Source: Amyelois transitella
Lineage: Eukaryota; Arthropoda; Insecta; Lepidoptera; Pyralidae
Reading direction: 5' to 3'
Assembly (NCBI RefSeq): GCF_032362555.1
Contig: NC_083518.1
Span: forward strand, 6,770,501-6,834,500
DNA length: 64,000 nucleotides
Part shown: positions 1-33,400 of the stretch, piece after piece
How positions within the stretch are numbered: position 1 is the stretch's first letter
Layout: the number at the start of each line of letters is the position of its first letter
Translations under genes and position numbers: made by a program
Notes under the pieces: model-generated
Seen by the model: the letters and a program-made list of their open reading frames with translations, nothing else
The model's database searches: none
Told to the model about the DNA's origin: nothing

Positions 1-140
1 CAATACATTTTTTTTTTATAAATATATACGGGACAAATTACACTGATTGAGTTAGCCTCGAAGTAAGTTCGAGACTTGTGTTACGAGATACTAACTCAAC
101 GATACTATATTTTATGATAAATACTTATATAGATAAACAT
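1..140 (-). repeat. R3 SINE fragment (3' part)
   Basis: This stretch matches the body of three other copies at 35830, 59252 and 59930. Shared words are GGGACAAATTACAC, GATTGAGTTAGCCTCGAAG and ACTTGTGTTACGA. The copy at 35830-36066 shows that the family has a tRNA-like head on the - strand, so this is the tail of a tRNA-derived SINE whose head is missing here. The family assignment is by internal comparison only. Confidence 0.7.
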
Positions 141-283
141 TTTAATACATTAATTTGAATCTGTAGGTTACAATATATAAATGGAAAGTTTGTGAGTCAA
201 ATCAAATGCTAGGCTAGTATATGACTTGCATAGGTTTAGATAAAACTTTATATAAACAAATAAAAGGATATCTTTTGAATAAT

Positions 284-470
284 AGAAAAACCGGCGTGCG
301 AGTCGGATTCGCGCGCGAAGTTTCCGCAAAATTATCGTTTGTACGGGAGCCCCTTTTAATAATTACTTTAATATTATTTAATAATTTATTATGAAATGTA
401 ATATGTACATAACAAGTAAATAATCTGTGAAAAATTTAAGCATCTACCTGTTACCGTTAAAAATATAGAG
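284..470 (+). repeat. Lepidopteran interspersed repeat fragment (LINE-like)
   Basis: The words GAGTCGGATTCGCGCGCGAAG, here shortened by divergence, then TACGGGAGCCCCTTTTAA and AATCTGTGAAAAATTTAAGCATCTACC follow the order of a very common lepidopteran dispersed repeat (consensus recalled as a GGGAGCCCC ... CTGTGAAAATTTCAACTGTCTAGC type). It is probably a LINE-derived tail. No coding frame is recognisable. Confidence 0.5.
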
Positions 471-2429
471 CAGAAATTCGAAAATCAATTTGTATATTGT
501 GTAGGAATGTGTGTGTTTGTAACGCGAAACCTTTCGAACCGTTGGTTTGATTTTGATGAAATTTGAAAATCTTTTTAAGTTTTTTAAAAAATTTTGAGAT
601 GTTGCGAATTGTTTTAAAAAGGTAAAGTGTTCGCGAGGTTTAAGTTCGCGGCGAACGACTATTGATATATTAATTACATAATCAACATAGGTAATGGCCA
701 AAATCAAAAGTAATGTAAGTCACCATTCTCACAACAGCTCTTTGCTGTCGATCACCCAACTGCAAGTTGTCAACGCTGTCACTGATGTTACTGGCACAAC
801 AAATATACATTACGCCCTGCCGCCGTATCATGGGCACGCGCTACGCCGTTTTTATCGCGCGAGAAACTATCGCTGTTCCGTTTCACGTCATAGTAAAAAG
901 CGAAATCACGAAAGTTTTTCGCGTTGTATAGATTCTCATCGAAACCGCATCTGAAGTGGTAAACATGAGGACCAATAGATGGCGACTGTAATCTTAGTTA
1001 TCGGCTTATAGATAAGTTTCCTATTAGTTAACTACAATTATTCTAAAATATGGAGTTTCTTAGCTCGGCGCCTATTAAGAAAAGAAATAGCTAAGTCCTT
1101 TAAGACTTTCTTTATTTGCGCAGGAAATAGCAGCGCTCGCACATTCTATTCCTATCGCAACTTGCATTACCGGGAATCGTCAAAAAAAATTAAGACGCAT
1201 TTTCGAAGTTCAATTAATATGAGGGATTTTAGATTAACTTAAAGAAACCTGCCTGTATTCATAAAAATAATTAATCCGTAGATAAGTAGTATAGGTGTGC
1301 AATACCTACAAAATGATTTTTTTATCTTTAGTACCGCAATGTTAATACCATAATTTGGTAGCGTGAATTTTTCGGAATATTATTTAAAACTCTAGCTATC
1401 AATGTTTTGTAAATTACTCACGAAATATTTATTTTTATCTTCTTTTGTTCTAATGAAGAGCACAACCATTGTGTAAAGATCAATTTAAGTTAATTGCGGA
1501 GGTGCGTTTTGTCTCTTCTATTTTGATTTTATGTAGTGATTTGCCGCTTTTATCAGCCACATGACACATCCATTATTCTCTTCATACAAGACGTCGGATT
1601 AGGGTAGTCTTGGACTGACCTTACAACAAAAGGAATGTTTTTCAACAATTGCAGAATATTCTTTCTCAGACAGTATGGGAAGTACCTTATTTTTTGGCAT
1701 TTAAATGAAAATCGATTTTCTAGACTTAACGCATTACAATTTCGGGTTTTCAAAGGCTACCTACATGAGGCTACTTTTAGCTTTTGTTTACAATTTAGTA
1801 TTTTAAGTTATATGTTTGCCTGACCTAGTTTACCTAGAAGTATGTCACTCAGTAAGTGCACACGGATCGTCCAAGCGTCGATGCCAGTGTGTCTAAAGTT
1901 AAAAATTCACCAAGAGTACCCTCCATGGCTAAACACCTTGCGGCGCGCGAGTTTGCATTTTTAATAACTCTGCAACGGTAGCCTTCGACGTTGAGCCTTT
2001 AGTCAGTGATGACATCTTTGCTTGTAATTTAATTAAAGGAGCTCCGTTATGTTCATTTGTTAATTTGATATTTAACAATGATAGAAAGTCGTCGATGATT
2101 AATTTAATAGGCTTGGTTCAGTTGTAAAAGTTGTCCTAATTATGTACTCGTGTTCTTGACGTCATCGAATAGATAAATCGATTTTCTTTTGGTCAGTTGC
2201 ACTGTTGCCATGCGACTGAATGATTAAGCCAAATTGGACATCTTTGATTTACGAAGCTTGTTAGCTTCAAGGTTAGCCGGTAACAAACACGTCAAGAAGG
2301 AAACATATCTATTCGAAATTGTAGGCAAGCACTTTTTTTACTTTTTTAATATAAAATTGTACAATTTGTATGTCTTGCCTTCTCTATAAATTTTCGGGTC
2401 CGCTGAAGAGCCATGTTGACTAAATGATA
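471..2429. other. Intergenic, no gene recognised
   Basis: About 2 kb of mostly AT-rich sequence left of the Helitron-like element. An 86-codon open frame at 694-954 (+) starts with ATG but matches nothing I recognise, and no splice context supports it. It could be a last exon, a degraded element or chance. No promoter, RNA gene or long repeat was seen. Confidence 0.4.
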
Positions 2430-3122
2430 TCTATACTAATATTATAAAGCTGAAGAGTTTGTTTTGTTTGTTTGTTTGTTTAAACGCGCTAATCTCAGAA
2501 ACTACTGAACCGATTTGAATAATTCTTTCACTGTTAGATAGTCTATTTATCGAGGAAGGCTACATTTTATCCCGGATTTTCTACGGGAAACGTCAACAAT
2601 GCAGGTGAAAGTTGAATGAGTCGGCCATCTGCGAGCTTTCCACGCGAACGCTGCGCAAACCAACAAAGATATAGTAAAACAATGTACTAAAGATGTGAAG
2701 TACTCATTTTTTGCCACAAAAAAGTCCGCGAGAGCATATATCTATCTCTTAAGGTTTACTTACAATAACCACTTTTATGTTCATTTTTTAAGATTATTTT
2801 TTCATTATAAACATAAGTTATTTTGAAACCAATTTTCTTTAATTCAGTATTAATCCTTATCCAAATAAATATATTTATTACTTTCGGCTTTTCATGTAGA
2901 CTAAAATTGCCATTTACAGTATATAAATCAGACGAATAGGTTTTGAGATATAGTCGTTATAAGCAATTTGCAGCGAAACATTTAATACGGCGAACCAGCG
3001 TTCTTTCTAATACGCGTGACCGTGTGACCCTATAATTGATAAAGCCGAGGAGGATGTTTGCAAAAATAAATATGATGCCCAAAATAACTATTCCACGTGG
3101 ACGAAGTCGCGGGCACAGCTAG
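2430..3122 (+). mobile_element. Helitron-like element, non-autonomous
   Basis: The element begins TCTATACTAATATTATAAAG, the start typical of lepidopteran Helitron-like repeats. It carries a TTTGTTTGTTTG run and then words such as CGCTAATCTCAGAAACTACT and TTTATCGAGGAAGGCTACA. It ends GAAGTCGCGGGCACAGCTAG. The 5' TC, the 3' CTAG and the flanking bases A (2429) and T (3123) fit insertion between A and T, the Helitron rule. No terminal inverted repeats or target duplication were seen. At about 690 bp it has no Rep/helicase coding sequence and so is non-autonomous. Confidence 0.75.
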
Positions 3123-3359
3123 TGCATTATAAAATTTCGTGATTTAGCCGTATTAGTTAGTCTTTTTATTCACTTTTCTGTAAAACCAGTTTTAAACTTA
3201 TTATTACTTTCTAGTTCAAATTTGAGTACAATTCAAACAGTCTTAATAGTCTTCTAATTATGGCCAGTTCTAAATTTAACATTAATTACTAAATATTTGA
3301 ATGAAATGAATCCATTAGATTCCAAATGCAAACATACATTATGTATTTGCTGTTATCTG

Positions 3360-3740
3360 TTATCAGTGGTCGTTGTCGATCTCACTATCTCGCCTGACCT
3401 AACCATTTGCGGAAGAATCGTGCCAACGCACTCTCGGTTTTCGAGTCGCCTTTCGCTCACCGACTAGTCACAGTCGAGCAACGTAGTCGCCACAGCCGGT
3501 GCATGTTGCAAAATTACCAATTAGTACGTTAACCTACTTTGTTAGGCCCGTGTCGCTGCTTAGCTTTGGGCTATAATAGCCAAGACTAACTTAACAATTG
3601 ACGTTGCTATCAATGAATGCAAAATGTGATGTGTCCAAGTGATTATTAGTGAAGTGTCATGAGCAGGCGGATAATAAAATCAAGAAATAGTGCACTTGCG
3701 TGTTCCATGTGGATCCGGAAACAATTGAGGGTGATAAAAG
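3360..3740 (+). promoter_or_regulatory. Probable 5' flank/5' UTR of sgg, with upstream ORF
   Basis: This stretch is richer in CpG than its surroundings, especially 3400-3520, and precedes the ATG at 3741. Possible arthropod initiator words are TATCAGTGG (3361) and GTCACAGTC (about 3467). A 42-codon upstream ORF starts at ATG 3659 and ends at TGA 3785-3787, overlapping the 3741 start in another frame. It would be expected to damp translation from 3741. No convincing TATA box was seen. The transcription start is inference. Confidence 0.35.
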
Positions 3741-24227
<20,487 letters not shown>

Positions 24228-25185
24228 AGCGCGGGCCGCCACTCCGCCCGTCTCCGGCTTCCAATCCAGAACGAGACTCGTTCCTATGCTATTTAGTGAT
24301 AGTCCTTTTCGTGTTGGCCATCGGGAAAAATTATATGCATAATAGGTGTTTTCGGCGAGTAATCGTGTGATACTGTAGTATAATTGTGGATGAAGCTTGA
24401 GCTGTCGTAGTCGGTGAGAAGGGTAAAATCCACTGTAGTTTCTAAACCGTCGCAATGTGATTACTTTGTACTTTTGTAAGCTCAAATTGTCTTTTATGTA
24501 CATACCTTAAATACTGTTTTTAAAATAATGTTTATTTGGTAAACGACAGATGATTATCTGGACGAATTGTTTTATTTTCTTGTCACTTTCTTTTCTAACT
24601 ATTTAGAATGTTTCGCCGTAGTTTTTTTGAGATGTTGCATTAGACGCGAGAAGGTAGTCACATGTTTGTTTCACATGAATCACCTATTGAGATAGCCACA
24701 TGATATGTAATGAGGAGCGTCGTAAACTTGCTTGGGCCGTGTAATCTGTAGAGAAGACATATTTAGTAGTGCATTAGCGTATTTATTGTTGGAACGTATC
24801 ACTAACTCATGAAACGTACGCCTAGTGTATTTCAACAATGAAAAAAAATAGTAAACGGAACATTTTTGCATTAATAGGAAGCAAACTTGTAAATTTTTAA
24901 AACTAGCATAAACTGATCTCTCAAGATAATTTAATATTTAATGATATCTCAAAATATTATGTATAAACAATGCAGAGGATATAAATTGCTAGATATCATT
25001 ATAATAGATGTTTGTTTCTCAGCAACTCGTATGTTACAAACATTATTTTGCGGTGTACCTTATCTTATCCAGTGCTGGATAACTAATGTATTTAATAGCA
25101 CTGTCGGTGTCCTAATGTAACAACATAGTTTTTCGATAATATTGTATTCTATATTCAATAAATAAATGATATTTCTATTATATAA
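24228..25185 (+). other. sgg 3' UTR with poly(A) signals
   Basis: AT-rich DNA after the TAG. The first clear AATAAA is at 25157-25162, in the overlapping array TTCAATAAATAAATGA, giving a 3' UTR of about 950 nt. Longer 3' ends using later signals (for example near 26503) cannot be excluded. Confidence 0.5.
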
Positions 25186-27423
25186 AATTTGTCATTGAGA
25201 ACACTATCGTTATTAGTAGTCATTATGAAACAATGTTAAAATAATGCTATAAATTTCATTGTCATAGTTTTAAGTATTCAAGTAATTTCTTTTTGCACTT
25301 CAATTTGGAATACAGTTACAAATTAGGGCGAAGGTATTAAAACCTTTAAGTATAGATTAACGTCATGTTTTATTCGTGGTGTAGAAGTAGCCCATACGCA
25401 TCTTTATCGGTGTAATGTCCGTGTATCTGTCTTGCACCGTTAGTATGCATTTGTGTGGAGCAAGGCAGCTGTTGCTGAAGAGAGTCAACTGACGCCGCTG
25501 CCGGAAGGAGCTCGCGACCTGCTTCAATATAATCGCTTTACAACTGCGGCATTTGTAATATTATATTTTGTTGTGTGTAAATTATTTATAAATAATTATA
25601 ACATAAAATCATAAATATGAATTATGTGCAACTATAATACTTGGACCGACCCCGATGGATGATGGAATAGGAACAAAGTGGTGTCACAGAATACCCGTGA
25701 CCTTGCGAAAATCAAACCTACGAGCCTGCCTTTTTAATATTTTTACTTTCCGCCTCGTTACGGCATATATTCCATTTCAGTTGTAGTTTTATTATAACAT
25801 TATTATCAACATTGCATGTTCACGTATCCCAGCATTATTCAGACAACATTTTTCATGCCAGGGCCACAAAAGTAATACACATGATTATTATGTATTACCA
25901 TTTATGTACCTATGTACTAATTACGTATAAATTATTGTATTTTAAGAGATGCGCTCGGCGCATTGATTTGAAATCACATAGTGGAGCTTAGTTGTCGTCG
26001 TTAAGGCTATTGATTTGCTGACACTCCTTGATGATTCGTGTAAATATATTATAATTATCTTTATAGTATGACTCTGAGGAACGTGTATCGGTCAGCCCGC
26101 TGCGGTTGCCGCTCGTCTAGGGCTCCAAGACACGGTAGTTTAGATATGCATATTTTTATTAAGTCTATCTAATATAAATTTTGTAATCCACGTTGCTTCT
26201 AAAGACCCTCTGTGTATAAAATTGAAGACATACTAGTGACCTGAATGTTTGATGCGAAATTATAAACGTTTCTATCCCACTCAATTCTCACTTCACGTTT
26301 TACGTGCACGTTTACTGTATGAGAATTGTTTATAAAATAGTTCGAAATGGGGTTATGACTAAATTTATTTCAAGTAAAAATTTTCTTATTACTATTACTG
26401 TAATATTAAATTAAATAGCGAGTGAAATTTGTATTTGTTTTAATATTTGTTTTACAGAATTTGAATACATCGTAACACCCATATCGTTGTTAGTTATGAA
26501 TAAAATAACATAATTATAAAAGTAAATATTAAATGAATAGTAACATGGCTTTTCATTTTACAGTTAAGTTCGCCATCCAAGACCCTGGTTTTCCTTGATT
26601 TAAAAATTAATATCAAACATAAAAAATTACCCTTCTTTCCCAGAGGCGTAGGCACAGGCTCTCTTTTCCATTATGTGAATAATTATATTAAAAATAACTG
26701 TCTGCTTAACAAACAACAGTAATATTTAGGAAATTAACTTTATGTTGAAATAAAATCCCGTCTATAGAGTTGTTTCCCGTTGGGACAAGTGTGCGTGCGT
26801 CTGTGCGTGCACAAAGTAATTATTTTGACTATTACAATTTCTGAACTATTCTAGCAATAAATCTACCTAATTAAAAAAAAGTAAAATTCCCAAACTAAAA
26901 AAAAATATTTAAGTTTGGACCCCATCACGCAGGCAGCATTCCCGCGCTTTATTGCAATAGCAATACACTGTGCAAGAAAGCTGCCGAGGGTCACCCGTTG
27001 CCTCTTAGCCGTTTGCTGAGCGCCTTGTTTACATTCTTTTGATGTCAAAGATAATAAAAATTAAAGCTTCATGTGTGACGACCTTTATGTGCTTTTTCTG
27101 AGCTAAGTATGACTGTGAAAACCTGGCTCTAACGTCTGTCACTCATTGTCAAATCTGACTTATAATGAAACTTATAATGCTAAATTTGAAAGCAGAAAAT
27201 AAAAAGTTTATAGTAAAAAATCAATCTAAAAACCTATTAAATACATTTGTATCTAATTATTTAAGTATTTTATGCGAAGGTACAAATTATAAATATTTTA
27301 TTGCAGCCACAAGATAAAAAAAAACAAGCAAGTGTTTGTACATATTTTAGATAACAGTATCACTGCTGTTTTAGAAAATCGGATGTACAGATATACCTAG
27401 TGCCTAGTCGGTAATAATTAATC
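25186..27423. other. Intergenic between sgg and VPS39
   Basis: About 2.2 kb of AT-rich DNA. It contains a retroelement C-terminal remnant on the - strand (26890-27050). No promoter motif stands out before the VPS39 start at 27424, which has only a short AT-rich flank. Confidence 0.4.
26890..27050 (-). pseudogene. Retroelement polyprotein C-terminal remnant
   Basis: On the - strand it reads ...QTAKRQRVTLGSFLAQCIAI, continuing AIKRGNAACVMGS. The L.Q.I.IAI..GNAA..MG pattern recurs at 49690-49760 (LAQRISIAIQIGNAASLLG), 45510 and 55110. The frame is short and surrounded by stops, so this is a dead fragment. The repeat family is inferred from these four internal copies. Confidence 0.5.
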
Positions 27424-30400
27424 ATGCACGAAGCTTACGAAGTTTCGCCACTTTTGACTGTTACTGTACAAATCGAGGCTATAGCTGCATATGGTAAGGA
27501 ACATTCCGTTTAATATTCTCATGGGCCAAATCTAAACTGGCAGTTCATACCTATCTGTCGCCTAAGTGGTTGGATGTTTAGGTCTTACGAGATAGACAAT
27601 GGCTAATGAACAATAAATTTACTTGCCATATAATTACTCATGGAAACTAGCTTTCGCCTGCGTGATATGAAAAGTATCATGAAGATTGGTTCATTTGTTT
27701 GACTGTGAAGTGGTTACACACAAACAAACTTATTTTTGGATTTTAATTATAATTTAGTAGGGATGGTGATAGCAGAATCCAGACCCCAAAGCATATGCCA
27801 GTGGATTGACCAATTGGGAACATACATATACATTTAGTATGAAATGCAATTACATTTGAATGGATTAATTAATATATTTTTTATTTTCGCTTGCAGTTTT
27901 TGTTGTTAGGTATTGTATTATTCTTTTTCCAGATGGAAATTTACTATTGGGAACAAGACAAGGACATTTATTAATGTACTCATTATCTAATACAAATAAT
28001 GGTAATCAAAGTCAAGGAAAATATACTTTGCAGCTGCTCAGATATTGTAAGAATTTTAGCAAGAAGCCTATTCAACAAATTGATGTAATTCCAGGTATTA
28101 ATTTGTAACAAATTATGGTTTTATCTAGAATTTTGAATAAAATGAAAATGTTTGTCACTCTGTGAATAAAAGTTATCACACAAATTGTATCCTAACCTAC
28201 TTCAGCTGCTTTTTTACTGAATGGATTGATACACCAATTTACACAAATACTAAATGAATATTTATAAAGTTTCTACCAATTAGCTGCCATTTTAAGGAAG
28301 GTTTAGTGTAAGACATAAGCATTAGAGTAGCACTGAAGAGTGTTTGTGGTCAAATTGTTAAGGTGAAAGTAAAACTCATGGTTAAGTCAAGCACAGGTTT
28401 GAGTCCTACCTTGGCCGCTGGTACCGATGGCTGATTTGTGTATGTAGTTTGAGTGCTAACTGATGTTCTTAGGGTGGGGGAAAATATTGTCAGTAAACTT
28501 GCACATTCATACAACTGGAGAGTATCCACTCAGGTAGCTGTTTTGTTTTGTAAAAACCTGACACTGAGTGAATCAGGTTCATGATTGTGGTCAAGAAGGC
28601 CCTCTTCAGGCTTCTCTGCTTTAGAGAGGTGAGGATGTAATTTGGGGACTAACATCAGGATTAAGAATTAGTCAACATAAGCATTTCCTATTCTAATTTG
28701 AAGAAAATTTTTGGTTTTGTAAAGACAGACAACAGTTAGCTAGTGATTGGTCAATAATTTTGAGATGGGTGCAAATTTTTTTTTCAGAGAAAAATTTGCT
28801 TCTATGTCTGTCAGATTATGTGCTTGCCACATATGACATCAACGGAGTAAATTTCCCACTGGTTGATACATTTCAACAGACCAAGGGTGCTTCGCTTTTT
28901 GCCTTAGATAATAAGGTATGTTTTTTAGTTAAATAATAATTGTTTTGTTTACACGAAATACAATCATTTTATCTATAGTAATTGAGCTGGTGCCAAACAA
29001 AAGAATTTCCTTTAACCAATAGAAAAATCTTAAAAGATGAAGTTGGAGGATATTGTCTTAACTCACTTTTAACAGAGAAACTTAGTTGTAATAATTATAT
29101 ATTTTTCTTGATGACTAAGTGAGCGAAGCAAGTGTGGTCTTACACATTTAATTGGGGTGTAAATATGTTTTTTTGTATGTATGTATGTTTGTAAAGAGAA
29201 ACTGCTGGTTTGATTATGATAATTTTTACAAGGTACATGTCAATAAAATTTTCAAGTTCTTAGGGTAACAAATTTGGTTTAGTTCTAATTGACATATTCA
29301 CAATTTAGAAAAATTATTTAGTGTTCTTGAGGTCTAAGTTCGCCGGCCGACAACTAGTGTTTCTAACAATTACTAAAAACTATTATTTAACATTCATGAT
29401 TTTTATTTCAGTCTACAACTTCAATAACAGGAGAGTCGAATTCCGTAGTGCGGCTTTGTGTAGCTGTAAGGAGAAAGCTGCAACTCTATACTGGAACAAA
29501 TGGAAAATTTAAACAACACCTGTTTGATTTTACGATGCCTGATGTACCAAAAGTTTTAGCTTGGGGACAAGAGAATATATGTGTTGGCTTCAAATCGGAG
29601 TATACACTTTATGATGTTAGTATATTTCCTTCATTTCAATAGCTGCCCTTAAATAAATAAATTTTTAGTACATACTGCAGTGTGTTTGTACAGACTTATT
29701 TAACTAACTTTGAGAAAGGTATGTTTTGCCAAGTGAGACAGGCATGTAAGCCACTCAATGGTAAACTAAAAGTAACATTTTAACTATAATATTTTTTTTT
29801 GTAATGTTATATTTTGATATAGTTCATCACATCATTGCATAGTATTTACTAGGCTATGACTTGCTGAATTTAGCAACATAGTATTTTATATTCATAAATT
29901 TTAATCCTGCATGATAGTAAGATCGTGTATCCTGATTGGTATGTGTTAAATTGTATTTAGTTATTTAAATATTGATAATCAGATAATTCTCTCTAAATAT
30001 TTGAATTATCTGTTTTGTAATGAACAATTTACAGCTCTCATCAGGCAAACCCAAAGAACTTTTTCCCGCTGGCAGCTCTAAATCACTCGATCCAACTATA
30101 GCGAAATATTCAGAGACTGCGTTTCTGCTGGGCCGCGATCAGACCTCGGTGCTGGTGGAAGAAGCTAAAGATATTGAAATTAAGAAGACTATCAAGTGGT
30201 CTGAGCCACCCATAAGTGTAGGTGAGAATAAGGATTTTGGATACTCAATAAGCTAAACTCCAATCACATATAAACAATGCCATTTGTTTAGACATCATTA
30301 TTTACGAAAAAAAGAAAAAATTTATAATGGTAAAATAAAATAAAAACGGCGGTGAAGGGAAAGACTATTCTTTTAGCATGTAGTTATTCTTCTAGGCGAT

Positions 30401-33400
30401 GGGCTCGCAACCTGTCACTATCTGAATATCAATTCTATAATGCCAAACAGCTGAATGTGTGCAACTTCTCCTTGCGTATTGTAATGACCAATTAAGATAG
30501 TTTTTTAAAGCCTCTGACAACCTTGTACAGATGAAGACGTGATTATTGTATGTTTTATACACAAATAAGCTTTTATAGATATGCTTATTAAACATATTTA
30601 TTTCTTTTTTTACAGTATGGGATGAGCCATTCGTTGTAGGTTTACTACAAGAGCAGATAGTAGTGCAGACTATAGAACCTCCACTTTTTATACAAAGCAT
30701 TTCGGAACTAAATAAAGCAAGACTGATGTATAGGTAAGTTGTACTTGTAAGCAATATGTTATCAAACATTCATTTCATTTAAGCCTGGTTTTATACCACA
30801 ACAGTGGAATGGTCCGTGTGTTTTCTAGCACTTTAGAATAGGACCACTCCATATCCCCGTGGATGTAAAAGGCGACTAAGAGAATGGCTAATAAACTTGG
30901 TATACTTCTTGTAGGCGATTGGATAACAACCTGTCACTATTTTAATTTCAATTCCATCTATTATTTACAGTGCTAGGAACCACACGGTGAAGGCGTGATT
31001 ATATAAATGTTTATGTAAATGTTTCTTCTATTCCAGATGTAAGCGAGGTTTAATTTTCATAGCTTCAGTGGGGCAAGTTTGGTGCCTTAGTTCAGTTGAC
31101 GTCACAAAGCAAAGGAATCAGCTGCTGAAGGACAAACAGTTTCAAATAGCAATAGATTTAACTGTGAGTATTATGAAAAAAAAAAACTGTTCGCAGTATT
31201 TTATTTACATATTTATTAATTTATGTTCTGCAAGGAAAATGAAAAATGCCGTGTGGTTGAAAATAGAACCACTTTTACTTTCTTTTCCCATGGATGTCGT
31301 AAAAAACGACTCAGGTATATAAACTTGGTACTCTTCTTTTAGGGGATGAACTAGCAACCAGTCCCTATTCGAATACCAATTTCATGAAGCCATACAGCAG
31401 AACGTGGCCAATAAGTATTTGTGAGCCTGTTGGTTCTGTTATCACGTGAGTGATAAAAAGGTGATTATATGTGTGTATGTAACTACGTAAGGAAAAATAC
31501 AGCAAGAACTTAGCCTAAAAAGACTTTACATAAGGGCACTTTATTTCAAAAATAAATTTCTTCCAGTAGGCCCACGACATGTACCTGGTGCTTTTTTTAT
31601 CATTTATGTTATACCTAGTCAATTCTATTAATTTGTCTTATTTTCTTTTATTCTGCTGAGTGGAGCTCTTGAATCTGGAATTTGATAATTCTGAACATAC
31701 AACCAAATTTTATTAAATTCTGTTATATAACCGACGACAATGCTTGAAAACAGTGATAAAGTATGCGGGGATTGTAGCCAGTGGAAAAATGTAGTCTCTG
31801 CCTACCCCTCCGGGTGAGAGGCGAAGTCTGTGTAAAAATACTCAATACTATTTCTGCAATAACTATAATAATTTTAACAGATTAGTTAATATTAGTAAAC
31901 TATAAAACAAGCACTGCATCAGGATAACAGTTTAAAACAGGAAAATCATAAGCATTTATTCGGATACAGCTATTTATAGTTATATATCTGACACTGTCTT
32001 TATACTCGGACGGATTTTACTAGTTATGCCAGTATTGTTCATGTGTTAGATACGTCTATTTGTGTATTTTAAAAAAGCTGTTCTGTACTGTTTTATTATA
32101 AACATATATACATTTCTAAAATTTAAAAATAACGTGTGTGAAAGGAATAGCAAAAGAGTCATTAAGTTGTTAGATCTTGTAGAATTCAGTTGAACGTGAC
32201 TTTGAATCTTTTCGAGACTGTTGATTCTGTCTACCCCGTTACGGATATGTATACGTGATAATATGTATATATCTAGTTTACAATTAATATAACCTAATAT
32301 AGAACGATGATCATGAATGTGAATGCGCAATTTTAAAAATATTGATCTTCCAGATAAATTGTACCTACCAAAGGTAACAAACAAAACAATATACTTTTTA
32401 GTTGGGACATTTATCAAATTAACTTTCGTATCAGTATTTTTGTACATTTGATTAATGTACAGTAGAATCCGTTTAGTACGACTTCGCATATAACAATCAA
32501 CCGTTTTTAGCGACGCAACTATAGACATATGTCTGGTTTCGTATCGAGCCACTATGAAAGTACATTCGTTTATTACGACTCCGCTTATAACGACCGACCG
32601 CTTTTAACGACGGAATTCAACGCACATTGTCCGGTTATAACGACGTGCGTCGACGTGTTTACAAACAAATCTAAGTTATAGGTACATAATAGAAGCTATC
32701 CCCGCCCCGCGCACCTACCTAGCCCATGCATCGCGGACTGTCTGTTTTGTTTATGTTACATTTCCTAATTTGCGGGTGACAAGTGAGTGCGCGTACTAAA
32801 ATGGCTAAGCGAAAAAGTTTCTCTATTGAAGAAAAAAGTTTTATTTTACAACGTTTAGAAGCTGGCGAGTCGAATGTAACTATTGCGAAGGAACTTGGTG
32901 TAAATCACTCGACTATATCCACAATAAAAAAGAATAAACACAAAATAGAACCTTTTGTGAATGTTTTTTTTTGTCTGTTAGTCACCTTAATACGTATTAA
33001 TACGTATGTACATAAATTTTGTATATGATTATTAAAAAAAAAAATGATTGTTTAGTACGACTTCCGGTTATTACGACGTAATATCACTGGTCCCTTGACC
33101 GTCGTTATAACCGGATTCCACTGTATTTCAATTCAGTTCGCAACTGCCTTTTTGTATTGAAAATAAAAAATCTTTTCAATTGAACGAACTGCATGTTACC
33201 TATCAAAATTGCCTAATTAATTTTATTTCATTCTGATAACAAAACATAATAAGCTTTAGTTTTATGAAAGTTTTGATTCATTACATTAGTACTGTATACA
33301 TATTTCTTGTTAATTATATTGGGTAAAGTTATTCATCATGTTTAGAAGTAAAATTAAAAGAAAAGAAGCGCAAATGATAAGGATTTTAAATGTAAGTTAA

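Noticed and set aside
694..954. 86-codon ATG frame near the left edge
   Set aside because: No recognised similarity and no gene context; kept only as a note in the intergenic entry.
32046..32552. 168-codon open frame on the - strand
   Set aside because: It crosses an R1 fragment and the pogo element end, has AT-rich composition and no recognisable domain.
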